NCBI GenBank assembly: GCA_902780395.1
Contig: CACZFH010000009.1
Coordinates: 1-64,000, forward strand
Reading direction: 5' to 3'
Origin: an uncultured Erysipelotrichaceae bacterium
GTDB taxonomy: Bacteria > Bacillota_I > Bacilli_A > RF39 > UBA660
Length of the DNA stretch: 64,000 nt
Shown one piece after another: positions 7,761 through 16,747 of this stretch (within the stretch, counting starts at the first letter, position 1; every line of letters begins with the position of its first letter). The notes under the pieces were generated by a model. The model was not told the origin of the DNA. It did not search any database and saw only the letters and a list, made by a program, of their open reading frames with translations. Position numbers and translations under genes: made by a program.

Positions 7761-9584
7761 ATGGATAATAATAAAATAGGAAAATTTATCACATCTCGTA
7801 GAAAAGAAAAAGGATTAACACAGCAAGAACTTGGAGATAGACTATTTGTAACTGATAAGGCAGTTAGTAAATGGGAACGAGGATTAAGTCTTCCTGATAT
7901 AACACTTTTAGAAAAATTGGCGATTCAATTAGATGTTGATGTTTCTGAAATACTTTGTGGAGAACAAGGTAAAAAGGAAAAAATAAATATTCAAGAAGAA
8001 ATAGATAAAGCCATTGCAATTATTGAAGAAAATCAACTTCAAAATAAAAGAAGAATTAAAAAAAAGATAAAAAAGATTAGTATTATATTTTTATCTGTTC
8101 TTACGTTCTTTTTTATAGCATTTCTAATTAGATATAATTATTATCACCCATCAATAATTAAAGAAGGTAATAATAATTATGAAATAGGTTTTTTTGGATT
8201 ATATAATCTTGAGCGAAATGGATTAGATGAATTTATAGAAATTATGGAGAAAACCGAAAAACAAAATAACTTAAATTCTAACATTAATATGTTAAATATT
8301 GAATTATCTAAAAAGGGTAATATAAAAGAGATTAGTTTATCAATTAATTATTTTGATAATAAATATAATTATGTAGGAAGAGGAAATTATAGTTATAAAG
8401 ATAAAAATTTAAATTATTCTTATGAGAGTGTAGATGAATGTAAAACCGTAAGTGATTGTGAAGTTAATAGAAAATTAGTTAATGACTATGCGAAAAGTTT
8501 AAATATAAAATATTTAAGTGATAAATTTAAAAAGATTCCTTTTAGAGATCAAATTAAGTTAAGTAATTTAAAATTTTATAATGTTTCAATGTACCCTAAT
8601 CAAAAATTTTCTGAATCTACAAGTGTCTTTGATATGAGAGACAATAAAGAAATAAAAGCATTAACTTTAACAGACTATAAAGATGGTAAAGGTGGAATAA
8701 TAGAAACAGGTATTTATTTGGTTATCACACTTAATGATGGCAGTAGCACTATTGCAGATGAAACATATAAATATATTATTGATAATGTAGATGGTGATAT
8801 TAAAAAAACAGACTATACTATGGAAACAGATTATTATATAAATGGAAAGAATCAATTATTATTTACAAGAGATTATGGTAATAATTGGATTGAAACAGAT
8901 TTATCTCCTAATGAAGTAAAAGAAACATTAAATTTTTATAGAGACATTTCACTTCAAAATAGTAGTTGGTCTATTTCAACAAATGAACTAATTCCTATTG
9001 CATATTTTTATGGTGAAAAACCAAAGTTAAAAATATCTGTTGATAATGGGGCAACTTGGAATGAAAAAACTTTTGATATTATGGCTAGTGATATGTATAA
9101 AGATATAACACATAGAATTGTAGGATTTACTAATCAAAATTTTGGTTATGTTGCACTAGGTACTGATTGGACTATGGGTAGTGGTGAGATAAAAAAGGCA
9201 TTTTTAACAACAAATAGTGGTAAAGATTGGGAAAGTATTGACTTGCCTGAAAATTGTACAAGTAAAACCTTAATAGATTTTATAATGTATGATGAGAACA
9301 ATGGAATTGTTTTACTCAATAATAATCAAGAAAGTGAATTTCCATATATGTATATGACAACAGATAAAGGAAAAAATTGGGAAAAAGTAGAATATGCACA
9401 TAGAGTAGTTAAAGAAGTTGATTATATAAGTAATATAGATTCTTTAGATAAAAAAGATAATCAATATATTATGGTTTTAAGTCAAGGTGATTCATCAACA
9501 AAAAAAATTAGATTAAAATCTGCAAATTTAAAAGATTGGATATATGATTCAACATTTACTAGTAATATTCATACTGTTGGATAG
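7761..9584 (+). CDS. Membrane-tethered XRE regulator with extracellular Asp-box (BNR) domain
   Basis: Three parts: an HTH_3 domain at 1-65 (VTDKAVSKWERGLSLPD), one membrane helix at about 101-122 (IIFLSVLTFFFIAFLI), and a ~480-residue outer part. The outer part contains four Asp-box-like motifs of the form S/T-x-D/N-x-G-x-x-W: RDYGNNW (~370), DNGATW (~428), NSGKDW (~485) and DKGKNW (~535), typical of beta-propellers. So the protein could sense an outside ligand and act directly on DNA, as CadC-type one-component regulators do. The three small surface genes that follow at once are likely targets or partners. Two further XRE-membrane proteins in the island (12478, 19413) share the HTH but not the outer part. 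Confidence 0.8.
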   Translation: MDNNKIGKFITSRRKEKGLTQQELGDRLFVTDKAVSKWERGLSLPDITLLEKLAIQLDVDVSEILCGEQGKKEKINIQEEIDKAIAIIEENQLQNKRRIKKKIKKISIIFLSVLTFFFIAFLIRYNYYHPSIIKEGNNNYEIGFFGLYNLERNGLDEFIEIMEKTEKQNNLNSNINMLNIELSKKGNIKEISLSINYFDNKYNYVGRGNYSYKDKNLNYSYESVDECKTVSDCEVNRKLVNDYAKSLNIKYLSDKFKKIPFRDQIKLSNLKFYNVSMYPNQKFSESTSVFDMRDNKEIKALTLTDYKDGKGGIIETGIYLVITLNDGSSTIADETYKYIIDNVDGDIKKTDYTMETDYYINGKNQLLFTRDYGNNWIETDLSPNEVKETLNFYRDISLQNSSWSISTNELIPIAYFYGEKPKLKISVDNGATWNEKTFDIMASDMYKDITHRIVGFTNQNFGYVALGTDWTMGSGEIKKAFLTTNSGKDWESIDLPENCTSKTLIDFIMYDENNGIVLLNNNQESEFPYMYMTTDKGKNWEKVEYAHRVVKEVDYISNIDSLDKKDNQYIMVLSQGDSSTKKIRLKSANLKDWIYDSTFTSNIHTVG

Positions 9585-9597
9585 ATTGGAGAAATAT

Positions 9598-10119
9598 ATG
9601 AAACAAATAATATTTTTAATTGGCTCAGTACTATTAATAGTTTTGTCGGTGGGATGTTCAAAAAATAACATTAAGATAGAATATAAGGATGATATAGAAC
9701 ATCAATTTTCTAATAATTATACATATAAATTTGTAGGTGAATCAGAACATTTTTATTTTGAAACAGGCAAAGTATATTATAATGGCAATGAAAGAGAGTT
9801 ACTAATTAGCAATTTTAAATTAAAAGACAATATGAGTTCTTCAACAACATATTTAGTTAATTTATATTTTAACGATAGATTATTATATGGAAATGATTTT
9901 GGTAAAGCAGATTTAACAAAAAAAGAATATATGAACATTGTTATAGGAGAAAATGGAAAGTTAGGCGAAATGGATCAAAATGGAGATGTTATTGGAGAAT
10001 CTGATTCTTTTTTAGAAACTACAAAAGAAACTTTTAAAGATAGCATTAAGTTAGAAATCAAATATTGTCAAAATAAAAAGTGTTATACAGAAGAAATGAA
10101 ATTTACCTATATTCAATAA
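9598..10119 (+). CDS. Putative lipoprotein
   Basis: I start it at the ATG at 9598 (GGAGA upstream) because this gives a clean lipoprotein signal: a basic start, a hydrophobic stretch FLIGSVLLIVLSV, then a lipobox ending VGC with Cys near residue 19. The mature part of about 155 residues is rich in Asn, Lys and aromatic residues and ends with two Cys in CQNKKCY. No family recognised. It follows the Asp-box regulator by 13 bases and precedes two further single-pass proteins, so all four probably form one cell-surface operon. Confidence 0.75.
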   Translation: MKQIIFLIGSVLLIVLSVGCSKNNIKIEYKDDIEHQFSNNYTYKFVGESEHFYFETGKVYYNGNERELLISNFKLKDNMSSSTTYLVNLYFNDRLLYGNDFGKADLTKKEYMNIVIGENGKLGEMDQNGDVIGESDSFLETTKETFKDSIKLEIKYCQNKKCYTEEMKFTYIQ

Positions 10120-10131
10120 TATGGAGGGAAA

Positions 10132-10521
10132 ATGGAGTTTAATGATGAAGAAGAAATTATTAAAACTAAGAGCAAAATGTATACTATAACTATTTTATCG
10201 GTTATAGGCTTTATAGTTCTGTCCATTACTATATTTGTATTTTCGATTAAATCTTTATTTTATGATGTTTCTAAACATAAATATTATGTTTTAGATATAA
10301 ATACTGAAAACAAGGATAAAATTATTTATCTTTTGAAAGAAGAAAATATAAAATATTGTGAGTCAATTTATAAAATAGAATATGAACAATTATTTCCAAA
10401 TGATAAAAGTGCTAAAATATATTGTCAAAATGAGAAAGATGTAGAATTTAGTATTTATGATAATAAAGAAAGCCAACTTGCTAATTATATTTATAATAAT
10501 GGAGTTTTAGAAAGGAAATAA
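10132..10521 (+). CDS. Single-pass membrane protein, function unknown
   Basis: 129 aa, with a cytoplasmic acidic start, one membrane helix at about 18-40 (TITILSVIGFIVLSITIFVF) and an outer domain of about 85 residues containing two Cys (YCES, YCQN). The ribosome binding site GGAGGG is very good. It is the third gene of the surface operon at 7761-10964. No family recognised. Confidence 0.7.
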   Translation: MEFNDEEEIIKTKSKMYTITILSVIGFIVLSITIFVFSIKSLFYDVSKHKYYVLDINTENKDKIIYLLKEENIKYCESIYKIEYEQLFPNDKSAKIYCQNEKDVEFSIYDNKESQLANYIYNNGVLERK

Positions 10522-10529
10522 TATAGTTT

Positions 10530-10964
10530 ATGAGTAAAAAAATAAAGTTTATAATAATACCTTTAATTATTTTATTAATTACTTTTTTATCTTTTATCTT
10601 ATTAAATCAACATAATAAAGCAAATGAAAAAAAACTAAATGAAAATAGGTATAGTGAGATAAGAAGAAGTGTGGAAAAAGCAGTTAAATGGAATATAAGT
10701 GCTATGTACCCTAATTGTGAAATATCTGATGGTTTTAAAGATTTATCAGGTACACACTATAATTCATCATTTTTAATAAATAATGGTTATATAAAAAAAG
10801 AAGAATTATTAGATATAGACAATAAATCATATTGTGATGTATATGTAGATATAAGATCAGAGTATAAAGATGAGTTAGATCATCAAAGAGATTGTAAAAT
10901 ATACTACAAGATTTATTTAAAATGCAATGAATTTGAAGATAAAGGCTATATAAATTGGGGATAA
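10530..10964 (+). CDS. Membrane-anchored outer-surface protein, function unknown
   Basis: 144 aa. Basic start MSKKIK, one helix at about 6-26, then an outer domain with four Cys (YPNCE, SYCDV, RDCKI, LKCNE) that may pair. The helix followed by an extended acidic segment faintly resembles pseudopilin-like proteins, but the pilin cleavage motif is absent. Last gene of the surface operon; a terminator follows at 10992. Confidence 0.65.
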   Translation: MSKKIKFIIIPLIILLITFLSFILLNQHNKANEKKLNENRYSEIRRSVEKAVKWNISAMYPNCEISDGFKDLSGTHYNSSFLINNGYIKKEELLDIDNKSYCDVYVDIRSEYKDELDHQRDCKIYYKIYLKCNEFEDKGYINWG

Positions 10965-10991
10965 TTTATATATTTAATTGCAAAAAAAATA

Positions 10992-11030
10992 AACCTAGAA
11001 ATCAATTAAGCTTTCTAGGTTATTATTTTC
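10992..11030 (+). terminator. Terminator of the surface operon
   Basis: AACCTAGAAA and TTTCTAGGTT form a 10-bp stem with a 10-base loop, followed by TATTATTTT. Confidence 0.8.
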
Positions 11031-11045
11031 TCTTAAAATTGTTCT

Positions 11046-11220
11046 TTCAACCACCCATTCAACCACCAAAAAGGTAGTTTTTAATTAAATTTTAATAAAC
11101 TTTTTTAAACTTTATTGTTTGAAAAGTGTTGAAAAATAAGAGAAAAATCAAGTTAATGTAATAAGGAGTACGTGATTTGAGTTTGCCCCTCCTTAAGGCC
11201 TTAAAGGTCTTGCCTTATTA
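11046..11220. other. Unit junction 2: CAACCACC arm repeats and core
   Basis: TTTCAACCACCC then TTCAACCACCAAAAAGG (11046-11075) mirrors the pair at the left end of the integrase unit. About 110 bases on lies GCCCCTCCTTAAGGCC with a hairpin AAGGCC-TTAA-AGGTCTT and a T-rich tail (11185-11220). I take this as the right end of the integrase unit. The core is the least well conserved of the set. Confidence 0.5.
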
Positions 11221-11243
11221 TTTATTCCTATTATTTTATATAT

Positions 11244-11567
11244 TTATTTATTATGTTGGATCGCTTGTTCTACTAACTCGGAAAAATAGTTCGGATTAGT
11301 TAGACGTTCTTGGTTTATTATGATTCTTCTTCTGAATGATTGTCTATCTTCGATTTTAATGAAGTAGTGATCTTCTAATATTCTTAACAATTTAGTAATT
11401 GTTCTAGTAGAACAATCTAACTTTTCTGCATAGTATTGATTTCTTCCATATGCGTAACCATGCTGTTTTGAGTTAGATATTAATAATCCCAATAATAAAA
11501 TAGCTTTATCTGGAATTGAGATTCCTAAAGCTGTAAGTGGTACCATTATAAATCCTTCCATTGTCAT
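11244..11567 (-). CDS. Winged-helix DNA-binding protein (HTH_36-like)
   Basis: 107 aa. The centre (GYAYGRNQYYAEKLDCSTRTITKLLRIL) is the HTH_36/RepA_N-type winged helix found at the start of plasmid replication initiators, and is followed by a basic wing (RQSFRRRIIINQE). A full initiator would be several hundred residues, so this is either a shortened initiator or a free-standing regulator. ATG at 11567 has AAAGGAG very close; ATG at 11561 has better spacing. It is the first gene of a unit with no integrase of its own. Confidence 0.65.
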   Translation of the reverse strand: MTMEGFIMVPLTALGISIPDKAILLLGLLISNSKQHGYAYGRNQYYAEKLDCSTRTITKLLRILEDHYFIKIEDRQSFRRRIIINQERLTNPNYFSELVEQAIQHNK

Positions 11568-12295
11568 ATTCTCCTTTCTTTATTGCATAAAAAAAGAGGA
11601 AGATTACCTTCCTCAAAAATAAATTGTCTTTACTAAGTCACGGTGCTCTCGGCATATACATTCCACCTTTCGTTAAATAAAAAAAGAGGAAATATAATTC
11701 CTCTTTGCATAATTTATCTACTTTATCAAAATATATAATAGTTTAAGTCCTTTTACAAGTACCTTTTGAAATCCTTTTTGAGATCCTTTTTGAAATCCTT
11801 TTTGAAATTTATTAAAATCTCTCTAATTTTACTTAATTATAGCACGTTATTCTAAAAAGTCTACACAATAGAATCACAAATAAATCACAAAAAAATTCAC
11901 ATTTAAATTAATCATATCCTAGTTTACTATATTTTATCATTGCTATTTTTAATTACAAGAGCAAAAGAGTACCAATTTAGTATCATAAAAGTATCATTTT
12001 TTCTTATAAATAAAATGATATATATTTTATTATATTGTAGGTCTTGACAATAAATAAATCTATACCCATTTTTTTAATAAAAATTAAACGGATTTTTAAC
12101 TGTTTTTTTCATAATAATTCCTAGTTTATATCATTGTAACATTTTAAAAATGAAAGTCCATAAGAATAAAGTTTGAATTTTATTAGATTATTATGGGGGA
12201 TTGGGGTCTCCTCATTGATCATTTTTTGATTGTAAGAAAAATAGTTCTATCTATTTTTAACATAGAACAAAAAATGCGAATTTGAGATTTGTACC
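11568..12295. other. Gene-free region: two hairpins and a short tandem repeat
   Basis: Hairpins GAGGAAG-ATTAC-CTTCCTC (11596-11614) and GAGGAA...TTCCTC (about 11689-11705) each have runs of A ahead and so fit terminators for the leftward HTH gene. At about 11757-11812 a unit close to CCTTTTTGAAAT is repeated four times. At 12241-12268 GTTCTAT and ATAGAAC form a stem. I see no coding potential. Confidence 0.6.
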
Positions 12296-12374
12296 ACAAA
12301 TTCAGTGCTTGCTAGTAAACATAGACTAGAAAGCACTGATTATTTGATGTATGACAAATTCAGTACTTGCTAGT
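12296..12374. repeat. 21-bp direct repeat enclosing a hairpin
   Basis: ACAAATTCAGTGCTTGCTAG at 12296 recurs at 12354 with one difference. Between them TCAGTGCTT.CTAGT and ACTAG.AAGCACTGA (12302-12339) form a 14-bp stem with one mismatch. It lies 100-180 bases ahead of an XRE gene and may be its operator region. Confidence 0.6.
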
Positions 12375-12477
12375 ATTATTTTATTAGTTATTGATTATAA
12401 AATTATCAGGTGAACTAATGGTATGTTTAAATTTTTTCTTATTATGATATGATATTAATATAATATAGGAGGAGAAA

Positions 12478-13542
12478 ATGGATCAAAAAAAGATTGGTAA
12501 ATTTATTGCTGAGTTAAGAAAAAAAAATAATCTCACACAAGAAGAACTAGCTAATAAATTAGGGATAACAAAAAATGCAGTTAGTAAGTGGGAACGTGGA
12601 TTAAGTATGATGGATGTATCATTATTGAATCCAGTTTGTAATATATTGGGAATTTCTATTGTAGAATTATTGAATGGTGAAAAAATAAAGCAAGATGAAC
12701 TTATAATAAAAACTGATGATACAATAAAAAATACAATTGAATATTCAAATAAGCAAATTAAAAATAGTAGAATAAAAAGTATTATCTTAACATCGTTAGT
12801 TATTGCTATTGTGTGTGTAGGCGTATTCTTTGGATATAAAATAGTATTATTAAATAAATATACTTTAAAAAAACCAGATAATGTAGAAGAAATTGTAAAA
12901 GGATTAAAGAATCAAAAAGAAATAAAAATATATAAAAGAACACTTTCTAATGATGAGTATTTTGAAATTGAGAATCTAAAAATTAGAAATGATTTTAAAG
13001 ACTTCGAACTTGCTAATACAGTTGGTGAAAATATGGCTTTTAGAACATATACATATAAGAACTCTAATAGTGGAATTTCTATTAGTATTGGTGATGATAG
13101 TTTAGCTCTAAATAATGCTTTTGGTGCAGAAGAAGTTACATTCTTTGGTGATGAAAATTCAAAAATTAATCCTGATGCATTTAATTCAGCTGATAGAAAA
13201 TTCTTTTTGTTAAAAAATGACATTAATAATGAAATGGATTTTTATAAATATGTTGCAGATAATTATTACAAAGAAAATAATATCTTCATGGATAAAAGAA
13301 CTATGATGGAAAACTATGCGTTTAATTTATTTACTTCAATTTCGGTTCCAAAGGTTGATGAGTTTATTATCATAAAGGGAGATTATCAAGGATACATTTT
13401 TAAGATAATTAAAGATGATGTTCAAATAACTCAAGTAACAATTTTAAGAGATGGAAAATCATATGGATTTCTAACTAATGATCAAAGATTCAAAGATGAG
13501 AATTATTTAATAGATTTACTTGGAACGATTGAAATAAGATAA
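12478..13542 (+). CDS. Membrane-tethered XRE regulator
   Basis: HTH_3 domain at 1-65 (ITKNAVSKWERGLSMMD), membrane helix at about 102-124 (IILTSLVIAIVCVGVFFGY), and an outer domain of about 230 residues that I do not recognise. The HTH and the KIGKFI start closely match the proteins at 7761, 16748 and 19413, while the outer domain is unrelated to theirs. GGAGGAG lies ahead of the ATG. As with CadC-type regulators, an outside signal could pass straight to DNA. Its target may be the HNH and nuclease genes that follow, although a promoter of their own (CTATAATAG near 13611) argues for separate transcription. Confidence 0.75.
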   Translation: MDQKKIGKFIAELRKKNNLTQEELANKLGITKNAVSKWERGLSMMDVSLLNPVCNILGISIVELLNGEKIKQDELIIKTDDTIKNTIEYSNKQIKNSRIKSIILTSLVIAIVCVGVFFGYKIVLLNKYTLKKPDNVEEIVKGLKNQKEIKIYKRTLSNDEYFEIENLKIRNDFKDFELANTVGENMAFRTYTYKNSNSGISISIGDDSLALNNAFGAEEVTFFGDENSKINPDAFNSADRKFFLLKNDINNEMDFYKYVADNYYKENNIFMDKRTMMENYAFNLFTSISVPKVDEFIIIKGDYQGYIFKIIKDDVQITQVTILRDGKSYGFLTNDQRFKDENYLIDLLGTIEIR

Positions 13543-13631
13543 TTTATTTAGAAATAATCTATGATATTATGTGAATATTGAGAGAATGAAATATTTCTCT
13601 TTTTTTCATGCTATAATAGTTCGTAGGTGAT

Positions 13632-14543
13632 GTGAATATGGATTTAATAGATGTATATGAAGAAGAAAAGCAATGTGAATATAATGGAGAAGTTTATTCT
13701 GTAAGAGATAATGGTGCTATTATGCGTCATCCTAAAGATAATAATAAACCTAGATCTCTTGATAATACTTGGACGTTTGGAACAATTAATAAACAAAATG
13801 GATATCTAATGATATCATCTGATAGAGTTCATCGTATTGTAGCTACTGCATTTTTAGGAGAGGCACCTTCAAAGGATTATATTGTTGACCATATAGATAC
13901 TAATAGGCAAAATAATAGGCCAAGTAATTTGAGATGGATTACAAAACTTGAAAATATTTTATTAAATCCTATAACATGTAAAAAAATAGAACTATTATGC
14001 GGATGTCCTATTGAAGATGTTCTAAACGACATTTCAATTCTTAGAAATAAATCTTTAACTCCTCAGTTTGAATGGATGAAAACTGTAAGTAAGGAGGAAG
14101 CCCAACATTCATTAGAATCTTGGAAAAAATGGACAGAAAGTAGTTCAACAATTCAAAATGATAAGAGAAAAGAATATGTAAACTATAATAAATTAAACAG
14201 TGAAATGATTTATCCTTTGGAACCAGAAGGAAATCTATCTTTGGAAGACTATTTCAATAGATTAAATATTGGAAAAGAGTTATGCTATAAGTATTATGAC
14301 GGTGAGAGAAATTCATATCAAATAAAAGATTATTATTTAAATAAAGAGACAAATGTTTTATCGGTTGCAACAATAAATGATAGTAGTATGAAAAAATATT
14401 ATCTTACAAGTATTACTTTAAATAATAATTGTTATTGTTATAGTGTAGATAGTTATTTTCAAGAAGAAAGTCTTAATAAATATATGACACTAGCAAAAGG
14501 TGAAGAATGGACAGGTGGAGATGTATTTGATGATTATTGTTAG
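13632..14543 (+). CDS. HNH endonuclease-like protein (NUMOD/HNH_3)
   Basis: Residues 20-60 resemble a NUMOD4-type segment (YSVRDNGAIMRHPKDN) and about 62-105 form an HNH_3 domain: HRIVATAFLG, then VDHIDTNRQNNRPSNLRWIT, with the metal-binding DH and the closing Asn. This is how homing-type HNH nucleases look. The remaining 190 residues are unlike homing nucleases and may be a separate recognition domain. Two starts are possible, GTG at 13632 or ATG at 13638; AGGTGAT suits the latter slightly better. It lies 68 bases ahead of a large composite nuclease. An own promoter (CTATAATAG) precedes it. Confidence 0.8.
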   Translation: MNMDLIDVYEEEKQCEYNGEVYSVRDNGAIMRHPKDNNKPRSLDNTWTFGTINKQNGYLMISSDRVHRIVATAFLGEAPSKDYIVDHIDTNRQNNRPSNLRWITKLENILLNPITCKKIELLCGCPIEDVLNDISILRNKSLTPQFEWMKTVSKEEAQHSLESWKKWTESSSTIQNDKRKEYVNYNKLNSEMIYPLEPEGNLSLEDYFNRLNIGKELCYKYYDGERNSYQIKDYYLNKETNVLSVATINDSSMKKYYLTSITLNNNCYCYSVDSYFQEESLNKYMTLAKGEEWTGGDVFDDYC

Positions 14544-14611
14544 TAATCATTGATTTAAAGTAGGTAGAAACCTACTTTTAATATGTTATAATAAGGCATG
14601 GAGGGAATGCT

Positions 14612-16297
14612 ATGGTAAATATTGATTCAAAAAAATATGTTTTACTTGATGTTGAAACTAATGGTTTATCATCATTACAAAATGATCTTTTATCAATTTC
14701 TTTGTATAGACCAGATGATGGTAAAATATATGATAGATTTTTACCACTTGAGTTAGAAGAAATTGTTTGGCCTTGGATATCAGAAATCAATGGCATAGAT
14801 GATGAAATGTTAATTGATAAATTGCCATTAACTCAGGAAGAATTTGATTCCGTTATTAGTGATTTTGATTTGGAAAATAGAATAATATTACATTATGGAA
14901 ACATTGATGAAAAATTTCTTAAAAATTATTTAAAAAGAAAGAAAATTAATGGATTTGAAAAATTATCATTTTATAATTTTAAACATGATATTATTTCTAA
15001 CAAGTTTTCCGAAGGAAATATAACTAAAGATAATTTATGTAGAATTTATGGTATAGAGAATGTTAATAAAGTACATACCGGTTTAAATGATTGTATTCTG
15101 GAATGGAAATTATTTGAAAAAATGAATGGCAATAAACTAATAGTAATTGGAAATACTGTTTATGAGTTTAATGATGAATATATTATTCCAGTAAGTTATT
15201 TACAAAATTACACTAATTTTAAATATCATATAAATAATTTTCCTAAGATTTCTTATGATATGGAGGAAGTAAAAACAATAAGAATTAGTTCTCCTGAAAT
15301 AAAAAAGTTTGATAATAATATTAGTGGAATAACTATTGAGCATTTAATTAATTCACTGTTGAATGTTGAAGATAAAAATCAAGAAACAATGTTATTTCAA
15401 GCTCAAAATAGAGGAAAATTAAAGAAAATTGGTGAACTTCCTTCAATGATACATACAATTCCAATATCGATGAATACAGATGGAACAATTACAGCAATTA
15501 ATAAAGAAGATAGAAAAACAGTCAATGATATAAATAAAGTAACTGAGATTATAAAAAAAGAAATTAAACCTTTAATAGATTTTATCAAACATGATATTTT
15601 TAATGATGAACTAATAATGTCTCAAGAATTAGTGATAAACAAGGAAGATAATGTTTTAGCAAAATGTGATTTATCCACAGATGATAAAATTCTTGAAATA
15701 AAAGGATTCAATATTGATGTTGAAAAAATGAAGTATCAATTATATTATGAGGCTAACGGAAGAGAAATATATATTTTACAAACATTTTGGAGAACAAATT
15801 TAAAACAAGGATTAAAATTTGTTATATACAAAGTTATTCCTAAAGAATATACACGAAAAATTCCCGATAGAACTAAATCAATTTTGAAATGGAAACAAGC
15901 ATTTGAAAAAAAGATTAATAATAAGAATTTGGAAGTAATTGAATATCAAAACTCAGAATCAGATGTAAAAATGAGATGTAAAATTTGCGGTATGGAGTGG
16001 AAAACATCTTATCGTTCAATTATTAGAAAACCACTTTGTATTAATTGTAATAAAAATCAATTCTTTAAAAATGAAGAACCAAAAAGAGTGTTAACATTAG
16101 AAGAAAAGAATCGTATGAAATTGATTTCGTATCAAGAAAAACTAACAGAAAGATCACATGGAAAATTGTTAGCTATCAATTATCATGGCTCTAGAGAAAA
16201 ATTATCAGTCGGATGTTCTGAGTGTGGAAATGTTTGGAAAATAAGAGCTGATCACCTTCTTGATAGACCTTATTGCCCTAAATGTAGAAAGAAATAA
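14612..16297 (+). CDS. Composite nuclease: DnaQ-like exonuclease, PD-(D/E)XK-like region and two zinc ribbons
   Basis: The N-terminal ~165 residues are a DEDDh exonuclease: LLDVETNGL gives Asp12 and Glu14, an Asp near 95, and HTGLNDC gives His155 and Asp160. In the middle, KCDLSTDDKILEIKGF (Asp353...Glu362-x-Lys364) fits the PD-(D/E)XK core. The end carries two four-Cys ribbons, CKIC..17..CINC (~454-478) and CSEC..CPKC (~537-558), of the WKTSYRS..R..LC type seen in DUF4379-like DNA-binding ribbons. I know no named family with this order. It follows the HNH gene by 68 bases, with a promoter TATAAT at 14587-14592 of its own. Confidence 0.75.
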   Translation: MVNIDSKKYVLLDVETNGLSSLQNDLLSISLYRPDDGKIYDRFLPLELEEIVWPWISEINGIDDEMLIDKLPLTQEEFDSVISDFDLENRIILHYGNIDEKFLKNYLKRKKINGFEKLSFYNFKHDIISNKFSEGNITKDNLCRIYGIENVNKVHTGLNDCILEWKLFEKMNGNKLIVIGNTVYEFNDEYIIPVSYLQNYTNFKYHINNFPKISYDMEEVKTIRISSPEIKKFDNNISGITIEHLINSLLNVEDKNQETMLFQAQNRGKLKKIGELPSMIHTIPISMNTDGTITAINKEDRKTVNDINKVTEIIKKEIKPLIDFIKHDIFNDELIMSQELVINKEDNVLAKCDLSTDDKILEIKGFNIDVEKMKYQLYYEANGREIYILQTFWRTNLKQGLKFVIYKVIPKEYTRKIPDRTKSILKWKQAFEKKINNKNLEVIEYQNSESDVKMRCKICGMEWKTSYRSIIRKPLCINCNKNQFFKNEEPKRVLTLEEKNRMKLISYQEKLTERSHGKLLAINYHGSREKLSVGCSECGNVWKIRADHLLDRPYCPKCRKK

Positions 16298-16570
16298 TAA
16301 ATAGTGTGACCACTGGGCGCAAAGTGTGCCAAGTTGGCGAGAAGTTACTTTTGGACCAAATGTCCAGAAGTTTTATCAAATAAAAAAAGAGAGAGATTTC
16401 TACCAATACAGAAATCTCTCTTTTCCCTTAATATAAACTTCTTACCAATAATTTCACCAATACAAAATAATAAAAAATAGTAAAACTTTATAATATTTTG
16501 AAAACTAACAATTCGTTTTTAGCCTTATTTTATCCAAGAAAGGCAGAATATCCTCATTTTATCAATCGAC
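16298..16570. other. Gene-free region with hairpins and a terminator
   Basis: Just behind the nuclease gene is a less AT-rich patch (16310-16375) with stems TTTGGAC-CAAAT-GTCCAGAA and TGGGCGC...GTGCCA. A strong terminator GAGAGATTTC-TACCAATACA-GAAATCTCTC (16391-16420) with TTTT follows. ACCAATA-ATTTC-ACCAATAC (about 16444-16465) is a direct repeat that may be yet another arm type. Confidence 0.6.
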
Positions 16571-16663
16571 CCCCTGAAGACACTGTCGTGAGACAGTGTC
16601 ACTTTATTTTATAAGGGTTTTAGAAGCTTTGGTTTTTTTCTAGATACCAAGCCAGATACCAAG
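16571..16663. other. Unit junction 3: core, GACACTGTC hairpin and TCTAGATACC arm pair
   Basis: CCCCTGAA, hairpin GACACTGTC-GTGA-GACAGTGTC (16579-16600), TTTATTTTATAAGGG, AAGCTTTG, then TCTAGATACC..CCAGATACC (16639-16663). The hairpin and flanks recur almost unchanged at 22351-22438 and 24691-24770. Confidence 0.7.
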
Positions 16664-16747
16664 AATATTGGTATTTTTTTTACTGACTTAACAAGTCATT
16701 GAAAAAATAAAGTGTTTATTTTATATTTAAAATACGAGGTGATAAAT

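Larger units (their letters stand above)
1690..11190. mobile_element. Integrative mobilizable element with integrase, MobV and RepA-like genes
   Basis: Integrase next to the left end, relaxase, candidate oriT, replication-type ATPase, small DNA-binding protein and a divergent XRE repressor form a complete mobilizable module. Inside each end lies a CAACCACC pair (1756-1785 and 11046-11075), consistent with arm sites of this integrase. Cargo (7154-10964) is membrane and surface genes. No conjugation pore genes are present, so transfer would need a helper. Confidence 0.75.

Noticed and set aside
15403-15588. Minus-strand ORF within the composite nuclease gene
   Set aside because: Shadow of the plus-strand coding frame with no start signals.
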